A DNA stretch of 64,000 nt from Polyporus tsugae (lineage: Eukaryota; Basidiomycota; Agaricomycetes; Polyporales; Polyporaceae). How positions within the stretch are numbered: the first letter of the stretch is position 1; the number at the start of each line of letters is the position of its first letter. Under the pieces are notes generated by a model, which worked only from the letters and a program-made list of their open reading frames with translations, did no database searches and was not told the DNA's origin. A program made the position numbers and the translations under genes. Location of the stretch: contig JAHRBS010000003.1 of NCBI GenBank assembly GCA_024305745.1, positions 2,852,001 through 2,916,000 on the forward strand. The letters are read 5' to 3'. This document shows positions 23,250 to 34,061 of the stretch, one piece after another.

Positions 23250-23950
23250 GAGACACTCGCGGATCGCCTCTGCCGTCGTGGTAAGCTGCCTTCACTGCAC
23301 CTTGAGGGATTGCCCATGGTGTGGCTTCAAAAGCAGCGAGGCCCCTCTGCTCTTGGAAATATGGGGGAGCGAATGTTCGTGCGGGGCTGAGGACGGCAAA
23401 CTACATCGTATATGTCGGAGGAGATGCTGACGCAGGGTCGTACGGTGGCGGGGTCTTCCTATGGTCGGGCGTTCTACCCCTGATCGGGCGTGGGGGCTCT
23501 GCGGATGAGGTTAGGGCCATCCTATACGTGTGTTACAGCCCTTGGAGGCTATGGCACGAGAAGTCGGATGCGAGCGTCCAGGTCTTGAGGTCGACGGAGG
23601 TGGTATAGATCTCAACAACGAGTTCCTCTGTGAGCGCGATCGCCACGGTCCAGCGTTATCTCTGCGTGCGGAATGACCTTTGGGTGGTGAAATCGCCTCT
23701 AGCTGACGTCGTACGTGGTGTTTCCTACGAGCACGTGAATTGGGAACGTTCGGATAAGCACAACTTGCACAACTTGAATGAGGGGACCTTCGTACTGTGG
23801 ATACACGCTGGCCCAACGGTTTTGTTCGTGGCCCCGATGCGTCTCCAAAAACGAGCGACTGTCAAGATAGAAGAAAGATGTTCCCGGCTCCGGTGTGGGG
23901 ACATCCTGCTCGCGCTGCAGTGAAGAGCCGTTGACCTATCTGAGCTTTGC
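23250..23950 (-). pseudogene. GH32 relic behind the intact gene
   Basis: On the minus strand, EIYTTSVDLKTWTLASDFS (about 23620-23560) matches the intact gene's AMYTSPDLKIWTHTSNFS. RWTVAIALTEELVV just before it matches RWAMVVAHSSEFFI. Weaker nucleotide similarity continues upstream to about 23950 over the region matching FSGSAVVDINN and its neighbours. Stops and frame changes occur throughout. The RDP and WMNDPNG blocks are not recognisable. It has the same orientation as the intact copy, so it looks like the decayed partner of a tandem duplication. Confidence 0.75.
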
Positions 23951-24617
23951 GAATATAGCACAGGGCGAATGAGTTGAAAACGATGTTCCCTTGTGCTCGT
24001 CATTAAACCCAAACGTACCGAAGTTCGCACCCCCGTCGGCTGCCCAGTGCCAGGGGTAACGGACGTCCTTGCATGGCAAATTCTCTTGACAATGATGGTA
24101 AAGTCGAGGCCCTCGGACCGAGAACCCTCAAGAAGTTTGACATGAGCCTGCTGTCGACCTGGCCCAGTAGCTGTGCATGATGGTGTGATACTTTGCGGGC
24201 CACAGCCCATGCTAATGCGCCTGGAACTTGCAGCAATATCAGTAGTGATCAGTGTGCGGCCATGGAAGGCCGTAAAACGAGTCGGGTCAGCCAGCACCTG
24301 GGAGTGATGCTTGTTATGCGAGAGCTGCGTGCCCCACAGGCCTGGGTGGGTGTTGCACTGATGTCCATGCGACGAGTAGGAATAAGTCATGGGAGGAAGC
24401 AAGTTGAAGTACTTACAGGCGGATGAGGATCCGTATGTTGCGGCGCAGTGAGCACAGCTTCTTTCAGTCACACCCGCCGTCATGCACATTTATCCCTGTG
24501 CCTCCCGCCTCCTCCCTCCATCCTCCCCCACCTTCTCCAGGAAACTCCTCTGACGTACGGCCGCAGTCAAATCGACAGGCAGGGACTACTTGAGACACTA
24601 TAATACCCTGATTACGG
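23951..24617. other. No recognised gene
   Basis: A long minus-strand open frame (23725-24489) crosses this stretch and overlaps the GH32 relic in another frame. It has no recognisable domain and is not called as a gene. Confidence 0.4.
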
Positions 24618-26771
24618 ATGTCTTATGACCTCTTCTCCCTCACCTTCGTCCCCCGCCAGGAGGATCGCAACATCGTCGATCTCATTGACCCGAACGGCAC
24701 TGCCTACTATACCAAGAGACGGGTTCCGACGAGCGAGTATAAGATTGAGGTTTACGGTGCGTCATACCTCGGCTCGCGCTGGAGGGGCCGACGGAAACAT
24801 GAGGGTTGATGGCAGTATTTGATATTGATGTAACAGATTCGCTCTCCGAAAGCCTCCTTGCCTCTGCTTCTGCACCAAGCGCGACCAGCAAGCACAAGAC
24901 CCTCCAGTTGCACAACCCCGACTCCATCGTAGAGCTCAGGTCTACGGGTATACTCACGTTCAAGTGGGGATTCAAATGGGAAGAGTGAGTACTCCTCCCT
25001 CCTCCTCCCTCCTCCATTCCAACTTTGCGATGACATCTACGGTGTCCAGACACGACTTCGAGTGGAAGCGAGAAGAATGCTTCATGATCCGCAAGCCTGA
25101 CCCCGCCGTGCTCGTAGCGCAGACGAAGGAGCCCCCAGGCAAGCTTCAGACTCGTAACGTCCAGATCCTTGACTACAACATCAACCGGTGCGTCCTTCAC
25201 CTCCCCAGCGGGTTCCCGCGCTTATAAAGCCACCTCGTCCGCTAGCTTCGATATCAACGACCGCAAAGGTCTCGAGATCACCATTCTCACTGCCCTCCTC
25301 ACCTTCTCCGACCTCAACGAGGTGCACCACGCAGCACCCATCGCAATCCCTGCACCTATTCCCACAGCAGCTCCTGCTTCCGCTCCTGTCCCCCAAACAT
25401 CCGTCACAACGTCCCTATCTGCGACCGTCCCTCCTCCAGCTTTCATTGCGGCGAACCTGCCCCCGCCCACGGATGCAGAGCCACCCGCTGTTCCCCCACG
25501 GCCTGCGCCGCGAATGGGCGTCGAGCGTGTGGCAGAGATGCACGCGGTACGGAACGCAGTCGGTGAAGGAGATGTGAACGAGGTCGAGGTGTGGGAGGAG
25601 TGCGATGTGATTGACTACGCGCAGTACGCGGAGCGCCTGCTGAACGTAAGTGCTGCGTTTATGATGATATGGGCACGGGGACATGGGCGGGAACTGAGAA
25701 CGGCTGGGCTTGCGTGCAGGACGAGGCGATGTTGTTCATCAGCATATGCTCGGCGTCGCAGCTGCAGGTCCCGAAGGTGCTCAAGGTGGTCGAGGAGACG
25801 AGGCGCCTCCGATATAAAGCAGGTAAGCCGCGCCGCGTCCATATGTGTGCATCTTCGACTCTCACCTCGCCCTACCAGGCATTGAGGAGGAGGAAGAGCT
25901 GCACCAGTATGTCATCTACGAGACCGACAAGCCACAGCGCAAACCGCCACGTCGTATCAACCTCGACGACCCCAATCCGAGGAAGGGCAAGGCGAGGGAG
26001 CCCGACATCGGCAAGTACGCGCCGCCGACGAGCCTCACCGTACACCTCAGCAAGATCGACATGCCCGAGCTTCGGCCCAGGCCCAACGCGGCGACTCGGC
26101 GCCGCTCGTCAGGCTCGAACACCCCCGTCGGGCGGGCCCCGTCGCCCCAGTACTCGTTACCGCCACCGCCACCACCTGTTCCTGTTCCTGTGCCTCTCAT
26201 GGGGCTGTCGGAGAAGGAGCGAAAGAGGATGGAGAAGGAAAACAGGAAGATGGAGAAGGAGCGGGAGCGCGCAGAGAAGGACAGCAGGCGAAAGGATAAG
26301 GCGCGTCGTGATTCATACTTTTCCCAGCCATCGCTCGGCCCCCTTCCTCCATCTACGAACAAGCTGTCGAAGCCCTCCCCGTCCCCTTCCCCATCCCTGC
26401 ATCCGCCCTACCACACGCCGGCACACATGCCGCATCCGTACCAGCCCTCGCCCTCGCCGGCGCAGCTCAGCAACCCCGCGATATACGCCGCCCCGCCCAC
26501 AGACCAGCGGCAGTTGTCTTTTCCGCGACCTGAGTCGATGGTGTTCCCGCAGCCGCCGTCCGCGGCGTTCTCCCAGTTGCAATCGCAGGACGGGCTGGGG
26601 TACCAGACGGCCTACATCGCCCCTGGGCCAGGCGGGAGCGGGAGCGGGGGCGGTGGGTATGGGTGGGGCGGCGGAAGGCCGACGTCGATCTATGGCGGGC
26701 AGAACGGGAGCGGGAGCGGGAACGGAAAGGGCCCTGTGTCTGCGCTGTTGCATATGTGGTCGAAGGACTAG
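24618..26771 (+). CDS. Conserved basidiomycete protein with tubby/LURP-one-like N-terminus
   Basis: The model has six exons: 24618-24756, 24837-24984, 25050-25187, 25246-25645, 25720-25822 and 25879-26771. All junctions are in phase, and the product is 606 residues. The first ~160 residues look like a compact beta-rich domain (VDLIDPNGTAYYTKRR, then FKWGFKWEEHDFEWKREECF, then PAVLVAQTKEPPGK, then LDYNINRFDINDRKGLEI). This pattern recalls tubby C-terminal or LURP-one-related folds, which is a weak assignment by eye. A Pro/Ala-rich linker follows, then a short helical segment. The last ~300 residues are low complexity: a Lys/Glu/Arg-rich run (KERKRMEKENRKMEKERER), then Pro/Ser-rich and Gly/Ser-rich repeats. 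No signal peptide or membrane segment is seen. A cytosolic or membrane-associated scaffold is possible. Confidence 0.82.
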
Positions 26772-28530
26772 GCTTGCGATCGTGGGTGCGGAAGTTTAGA
26801 GGATGGATGGATGGATGATCTTGGTCTCTTGGAGGTGTGCGATTTTCGTCGCTGCGTTTCGTCGCTGTGCGTTCCGTCAGGGAACAGAGAATCTAACTTC
26901 TCCTGATTTTCAGTGATGGCGAGCATGCTCGCCCCTCGGCCCGAGGGTGCATGCGAAGGAAAGAGGCGCGGACTACTATGGTCAGTGTGTATCATATTTG
27001 CCCCGCCCGCGGTTGGCGTGTTTTCTTTCGTTCGTTTCGATACTCTTAGATCACGCTGCATATTTCGGACTCGCTCATTCACATACTTACATACATACCA
27101 CACATTGGGACATTACTTTCATCCATCGTTTTCATTTCGCGGCGATTGCGACTCTGACTGCGCAGGGCTCGGAACAGGAAGAGCAGTGTCAATCCCGGTA
27201 CTGCGCTCCCTATTCAGGCTGCGTTGGATGCGCGCCACGCGTTCGAGGGAAGGTCGAGGCTAGGAAGGCGCGAGCACCCGCCAACCGCCGGTGATGTTTG
27301 GTTTGTGAGTCCAATCGCTGGTGCGTGCTATTTTAGTAGAGAACTGTGGATGAGCTGCGACACGAGCCGTATATGATACACCCCAGTTGGTAGCCGTTGG
27401 CATAACCCCACGTACCCTTCGTCAGTATAGCGTGGTGCAGCCATGTCTCTCTGTACAGCGTGATCTGTACCCTACACGACGTACGTGTGTGCTGCAGAGT
27501 CGTTGCAAGACGGTGGATGCGGGTTACGGTCGTCCATGGTCACTGTTTTTACCTTCTCATCTTCACCTTGATCACCATCCCGTTCTGAATCGTCCCCGTC
27601 ATTAGTCGCGTTTGTGCGTCGTAATTACCGGTCAGCGGCGATATTCGTGCACATCTCGACACTCTCCGGTGGTATTTGCCATACAGGATGTTAGACGTGA
27701 CCGTGGACGACGTGCGCTGATAGAGAGGTTGCGTTCTTGATGGTTTATGACGATTAAATGTAAACGCATCACTCGCTACCATAAGTGATTGGCCTCGTCG
27801 TCCCCAATCCACGAAGCCTGTGAGAGAGAAGTACTGAAAGGGCCGTGGAGCGCATGCAGTGCTGATTCGCCGTGTGAGATACTTGACGGTTGGGGGGAGT
27901 GGACCGGAGATGGTATGCAGTGCATTTCGAGATGCCACCCCGGCGCGTTGCCCAAAGGAACCGTATAGTTGCCGGGGCCATGACTTTTTCCTTGCATTTG
28001 CCGTCATCCAACAGGACAGAAGTACGACAATGTACAGCAAGCACTTACCTCTTCGGACGACAATGGAGGAGTTACTGTCATTTCACTCCGGCTCTCATAC
28101 TAATCTATCTCACCGCAAAATTGGGAAGCATAGTTTGGGAGTTGACCTCCGTCTTTTCGACGCCGAAGCAGGGCTAGCCAACGGGAACGATTATACGCCA
28201 TAAACGCGGTCGGGCCCGGGCATCTCGTATCGCGTTGAGACTCGAAATCAACTCAAGGATCAGAACGGGCTTCAAACTCCAAATATCCTGACGAACCTCT
28301 CTCTAAGTAGCTATCGCCGCCGAATGTGTTGTTCTGAAACAATCCCAAGCATCTGTCACTGACGCTCGGATGACCAGTACCATCTCCGTAAGTACATATC
28401 TTTTGTCCACCCACCATTCGCTTTCGCTAGCATGGCGTATTCGAGTGCATTGCCCTGCCACATCAGATGTCGCATATTGGGCGCATTGGACATGGCTATG
28501 ACCATGACCATTGTCTCAGTGGTTCCATTC
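26772..28530. other. Intergenic, nothing recognised
   Basis: This 1.76 kb stretch contains a short ggatggat tract just after the preceding stop. Its open frames are small and do not resemble coding sequence. Confidence 0.45.
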
Positions 28531-28602
28531 CACTGAGGGCCACCAATCGGCCACCAATGAAGAACAATGGCCTTTCACAATAGATCACGATAGGAGTATA
28601 AA
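28531..28602 (+). promoter_or_regulatory. Promoter of the CBM19 gene (CCAAT-like boxes and TATA)
   Basis: CCAAT occurs on the plus strand within the stretch 28540-28560 (gccaccaat twice). TATAAA follows at 28597-28602, about 180 bases before the ATG at 28782. A C/T-rich leader (28620-28680) follows. The arrangement fits a strongly expressed fungal gene. Confidence 0.5.
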
Positions 28603-28781
28603 GGCACACCTAGGCTTGGCTTTCGGCCTCCTCGTCTGGTTTCCGCCAAACGTCCTCCTTCTTCCCCCACCCTTTGCGATCCGGGATCGCCTGCAGGCCA
28701 TCGACTTCTTCCTAGACTGTGACCTAGCGTCCGACACGGCCCACACTCCTTTCAGCGTAGACCGCCCAATTACGACCGAAG

Positions 28782-30133
28782 ATGAAGTACACCGTCCTCG
28801 CCACTCTTTCCCTCGTCCTCGCCGCCTCTGCTCGCCCGAACTTCCTCCCGGCGAAGCGTGCTGAGTTCACGCTCAAGAATGGCCAGGCTGCCCTCACCTT
28901 GAAGTGCGTTCCTTCTCACTTTGTTTTGTCTTTCGTTCCCTCGGGGACTGATCGGCCCGCGGCTTTGCAGCGACAAGTTCAAGACGCTCACCCCCAACTC
29001 GTCGTGCAAGGCGGGCGAATCCGCATGTGTGAACAGCCAGTTCGCGCAGTGCGTCAACGGCAAGTTCGTCCTCACACCTTGCGCGGGTGGTTTGATGTGA
29101 GTAGCCATGTCCAAGTGTCTCTGATCTCTTGGCTGATTTCGAACCCGCCAGCTGTGCTGCGCTGCCCCTTGTCAACTCGGCGGGTACCAGCGTGACGTGC
29201 ACAACTGCCGCTGACCGTGATGCTCGTATCGCCGCCACGGGGGCGAAAGCTGCCGCCGGTGGTAAGAAGGCGGACGGTGCCAAGGGGTCTGGGACTAAGG
29301 CTGCTGCTGCTCCGAAAGACACCGCCGCTGGCGACAGCGCTGCCAAAGGTGACGCCACCGGTAGTAACCCCCAGACCTCAACCACCCTCTCCAAGGCCAG
29401 TATCCAGGAGAATTACGCCCAGAACGGTCTGAAGGGGTGAGTATTCTCCATCCCCAACGCGATACACTGCACTCCCACTGACACCGATACCCATCCCAGC
29501 GCGACTGCTGGCCAGGAGGCCTCCCTGACGTCCACGAACAACTTCATCAACTTCTGCCTCCAGTTCCCCGGCCACCAGAAGACGAACGGCCAGCAGATCG
29601 TCGAGGGCTCGTGCAACCAAACCCCGATGGGCGTTATCGCCGCGAAGACGAACATGCCCTCGGCCAAGTTCCAGGTGCCGGCGAACGGCGACAAGATCGC
29701 CGCGAACAAGGAGTTCACGATCAAGCTCGCGATCAACAACCTCGAGACCGGCCACTTCACGAACCCGACGACGACGTTCCACATGGCGCCCCAGACTGTG
29801 GACGCGCAGGGCAACATCAAGGGCCACTCGCACGTCGTCATCCAGAAGCTCACCGCGCTCGACCAGAAAACGCCCGTGTCCCCGACCGACTTCGTCTTCT
29901 TCAAGGGCCTCAACGGCAAGGCCGTCGGTGGCATCCTCACCACCACGGTCCCTGGTGGTCTCCCCAAGGGCGTGTACCGCATCGCAACCATCAACTCGGC
30001 CGCGAACCACCAGCCCGCCCTCGTCGCGGTCGCGCAGCGCGGTTCCCTCGACGACATGGTCTAGTGAGTTTTTAGCGGTCTCGTCGTGCTCTGGCATAGC
30101 GCTGACTGTCCTTTTAGCTTCACCGTCAACTAA
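28782..30133 (+). CDS. Secreted protein with N-terminal CBM19-like chitin-binding module
   Basis: The model has five exons: 28782-28903, 28971-29096, 29152-29436, 29500-30063 and 30118-30133. All junctions are in phase, and the product is 370 residues. MKYTVLATLSLVLAASARP is a clear signal peptide, probably followed by a KR cleavage site (PAKR). Residues ~50-100 hold six cysteines in a CBM19-like pattern (SCKAGESACVN, then FAQCVNGKFVLTPCAGGL, then CAALPLVN, then TC). CBM19 modules bind chitin in fungal chitinases. An Ala/Lys/Gly-rich linker follows. The C-terminal ~190 residues (from FINFCLQFPGHQKTNG to YFTVN) form a conserved-looking domain without a known catalytic motif. It may be a cell-wall or extracellular protein. 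The last exon adds only five codons and the stop. Confidence 0.82.
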
Positions 30134-30491
30134 TTTATTCTAAACTCTGGCCGTACTTCTCGGGGAGTGTTACCGGATACCCTAGTGTTTGTCACATATT
30201 GCTCGCGTTTTGTATCCATAGGCACTGGTCTGAATCAAATCGATGTTTCTCTGTTGTAACTTCTCTGCAGGTTGTACCCAGCGTTCGGTATCTATGGGAT
30301 TGTCAGTGCGTCCCCAGTGGCCAAGCATGTGGAGGGCGAAGATTCGTCTTGACAATGATATGTGCGATTGAGGACGACAATAATTAGTAATGGAGTAAAC
30401 TGCGATGATAGGAGTACATGAGTGTGCGTGGATCTATAAGACAAACTTGCAGGACGACGAGAGGGGATACGCTTGACAATGACACCAGGAA
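30134..30491. other. Convergent intergenic region
   Basis: This is the 3' flank of both neighbouring genes. No coding or repeat feature was seen. Confidence 0.5.
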
Positions 30492-33400
30492 TCAAAGAGG
30501 AGGCAGCGGTCGTCGGCATTGCGGACAAATGTTCTAGCAGTAAAAGGTTTGAGTGTGTCATACTGGCACGGAGAAGGGATAGGACCGGGCTTACCTTGTA
30601 CGTTAGCCACTGGAAGCGGGAGAAGGTGCGGATGGTTAGATGCATCACCATACAAGGCAAGGAAGACTCACCTTCTCCAGGCACTCCGTGTGCTATTTCG
30701 GGACGGCGGACGGTAGTGGTCAGTGGGAAATTGCGCATCAACCAACGTGGGGAACCACTCACGAACAGATGATGACACGGCGCGAGACTGTACGTCTTCT
30801 TCGCCGTGCCGACCTTCTTGAGGAACGGCACCTGCAACGCAATCGCAGGCCTCTCCTTCGCGTCGCTCGATTTGGACCTGCGGCGCAACGACGGATCGAC
30901 GAGGATCGCCTCCATGCAGATCGCGCAGTCGCCGAGCGTCTGCTCTGGTGCCTCTGGGTCCGGCAACGGAATGACGGGGTGGTAGTTGTACGGCTGGGCG
31001 CGGGACATGCGGCTCGGCAGGAAGAAGCAGGGGTCCACGTGTTCTTGAAGCAGGACGACGAGGGCTTGGAGAAGCATGAAGCCGGCGACGATCCAGATCC
31101 ACCCTGAGCAGCGTCAGGATACAATACGGATCGCGGTCCGGCAATCACTCACCTCGAGGTTCGACGTCAAAGATGTTCTTCGGACAGCCCAAAAAGTCTA
31201 TCTCTTGAGGTCAGCAAGTACTTCGACTTAACATTGACGCGCAGGGCGACTCACAGAGCACAAAGAACAGCCGACCCAGTGTCGACCCAATGAGATACTC
31301 TGCAGAAAGCCCACTGCTCCGCGCGCGCCGCGCAGAGCGGTAGATCTGCGTCAACCACACGCACGTATAGAGCGAGCTGATGAAGAACAGCGGCAGCGAG
31401 AGCATGATCACGATCCTGAACACGACGATGAGACACAGCGACATCAACGTCCCTGCAAGACGTCGCACACAAGTCAGTACGCTATCATCGTCCACCGAGG
31501 CGCGGATGGGGACGTACAGAGGCGTGCAGCGGGATCGTTTCGGATGTGCTGCCACAGGAAACGGAAGAACGACGGTCGCGCCGGCGATGCTAGTGGTGGT
31601 GGGAGTACCGCTGGAGGGGGCGCGACAGCGGGTGCTGCTTGTTCTCCAGGACCGGTAGTCTGCGCTGCAGGCCCCTCGGCGTGTGGTTGCGGACGCGGCG
31701 GCGATGGAGGTGCAGCAGGCCGCGGGGCCGGCGCGTCCTCAGGAGCTTGGATCTGGCCGATGAGGACAGCAAATTGCTGGAAGTGTGTGTGATAAGGATG
31801 GTGCACCACCACAGGACTGGCATGTACATACCGCTTCGTAGATGAAGAGGAGACATGCGAGACCTGCCGGCGCGAGAACCGACATGGACGGTCGTCCTTC
31901 CGCGAGAATGGCGACCGTCACGTGCTATGCGCCTCACTGAGCAAGGTCACGGGTGAGAGAAATCTGGATACATACCCCCACGAAAGAGATGGCATCTAGG
32001 AGGCTCTGAATGAGGAAGGTGTAGCGCGAAACGCGAGACAGCCCCGCGGCAGAACTGCTCTGAGCCGCCTGCCTTCGGAACAGCGCAAGAAGCAAAAAGT
32101 TGACGAGTGTAGACAGACCGGCATCTGCGCGCGAATGTCAATTGACTACTAGAATGCACCAGGAGGAACTTGGATGCCGTACATGTTGTGATCTTTCCGT
32201 ACAGTCTCTGGGTCCTGCCAATAAAATTAGAGACATTGCTGAGGAGGGGCCAACGAGAAGACGTACTGTACCCCGACGGCATGCCTGATTTCGTACAGAA
32301 TGCCGCAATCCCGACTGAGCAATACACCTTGGAGGGAGAGCTCGGGGGCTTTGACGGTGGTGATACCCGTCGGCTCGTCGAACTCGTGTTCAAGCTCTTC
32401 CAACAACTCCTTCGGCACAGAGCTCGCATCCAGCTGAGCGAATAGCCTGAAAGAACACCTTGTCTTTGGGATATCATCTAGCGGGACAATCAATACGTTG
32501 ATCGTGGATAGAGCAGAGCTAATCACACCGTTTGACGACGAGTCTTGCTCAAATGCACCAGCGTCGATCTTATCCTTGAGCTTGGATATTCGGAATCTTA
32601 CTTCAGCCTCCACAGCACGGGCGCTATCGTTGCGGTAGACTTCGGGGACCAATGCGGGGAGGTTACGCAGATCTATCCCATGCCTGCATAGAAGCAATGA
32701 TGAGTCGAATTTACGGACTTGGGACTAGAGACATACCCCGTCGATTCCGCCATTGCATACACCGTCCCCGTAGAGAGGACGTGGATGCCTTCGAAGTCTA
32801 ATCTGAGGTCGTCCTGGCTCTCAGGATCCGCTAGGTCGACTTTCCCCTGTGCCCCGTTCACAAAGCGGACCACGGGCGTGAACGAAGACAACTCACATGG
32901 ATGATCGCGATGTTGCTCGTCTCATTCCCCTCCTTCCGCTTGAAGGGCACTCGCTTATCGCCTACGTTCAGCGTCACCTTGTCCGACCGCGTCCAGTTCC
33001 ACGGGCCCAGTCGCTCCGGGATCGCGGTGAGGTTGGCAGCAAGCATCCACTGCTCCGACAGGGGCCGCCACGGCGCAACTTGTTCCGTGGCGTTGAGAGC
33101 GGTGAGGTTATGCAGCTGAAGGTCTCCGTGCCAGAAGCCGGTCATGTTGGAGTAGTACGACCCCCGCTTTGGGTCGAGCTCGAGACCGAACGGGAGGAAC
33201 GCTGACACCAAGGGCATTGTATTGGGATCCTGGACGGGCTACATACAAGCAACATGATTACCATCGCAGAGAACCGCACCTGACAGCAAAGCATGGACTG
33301 ACGAGGGTGAAGTTGGTCTCCGTGCCGTTCAGCCACGCGGTGAAGTTGCCGAGCTGCCAGTTGAGGGACTGTAGGCCGTTCACATAGAGGTCTCTGGTGG

Positions 33401-33548
33401 TCGACAAGTCGTCTCCTTTGCCGTTCATGAGCATGAAGAGGACGAAGCTAAGGAAGAGGAGGGAGGGGACGGAGCTCCGTTGCTGGCGGATGGGGGTGTC
33501 GGTGCCATTCTCCAGATCACGAGTCGGTTCATCCCCAGGTGTGCTCAT
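30492..33548 (-). CDS. DSC1: DSC E3 ubiquitin ligase complex subunit 1 (Tul1-type RING transmembrane protein)
   Basis: The model has fourteen exons: 33548-33303, 33238-32897, 32846-32737, 32683-32272, 32214-32160, 32124-31976, 31924-31832, 31776-31518, 31452-31255, 31197-31153, 31103-30763, 30692-30672, 30609-30595 and 30533-30492. Every junction is in phase, and the product is 775 residues. An N-terminal membrane segment (PSLLFLSFVLFML) precedes a long lumenal region with several Asn glycosylation sequons (NGTETN, NMTGF, NLTAL). Several membrane spans follow (LVNFLLLALF, LACLLFIYEA, LCLIVVFRIVIMLSLPLFF). A C-terminal RING completes it: CAIC, then PCHHLFHTEC, then CPQC. The long loop between the second and third Cys is typical of Tul1/Dsc1. 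The family ubiquitinates membrane proteins at the Golgi and endosomes and supports SREBP cleavage in fungi. Confidence 0.92.
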
Positions 33549-34061
33549 CGACCAGGGAGTAAGTGAAGAAGATACGTTCGCACCGTGCACACCGGCCGAC
33601 ACAACGGGCAGAGGATGGTGGTGGTCGGTGACAGAGATGAGATGGGCGTGCCGCTGGAAGATCTTCTCCCCCTTCCACCACCACCACCACCACCACCGCC
33701 TCCTCCTCCTCCTTGAACTGGAACTACGACAGCAACCCCTTGGCACACCCGCCTTCGACACAATCTCGCCCCTAACTTTCTCCCAACAAGTGTGCTCTGA
33801 GTTTTCCCTTCTTGCGACGCATATAGTCAGGTCGTCTTCACTGTTCAGGCAGGTCGTCGCACAGCGAGTGATTTCCAATTGTCATCGAACGCACTCACCT
33901 CACACCATTGTAGCTAAGATCCCAGGCCAGTCTTCCACCGCCAACCAAGGTGGCCATAGTGTTGAGGCGGAATGTATACATAAGAGGCGGAATTTCTGTG
34001 CGTGTCTCGATTGCGTGTCTCTTGACCTTCAGGCTTCAAGCTTCAGCCCCGAGCCACAGTT
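33549..34061. repeat. DSC1 5' flank with trinucleotide microsatellite
   Basis: A (CCA)n run turns into a (CCT)n run at about 33675-33712. It lies about 130 bases upstream of the DSC1 start and could sit in its promoter or leader. No other feature was seen in this flank. Confidence 0.6.

Noticed and set aside
23725..24489. 254-codon minus-strand frame
   Set aside because: It overlaps the GH32 relic in another frame and shows no domain. His/Ser/Cys-rich composition looks like noise.
27776..28040. Possible laccase fragment on the minus strand (NAPGWHLEMHC)
   Set aside because: The resemblance to the copper-ligand motif of laccases rests on a few residues, spacing is wrong, and no neighbouring laccase motif was found.
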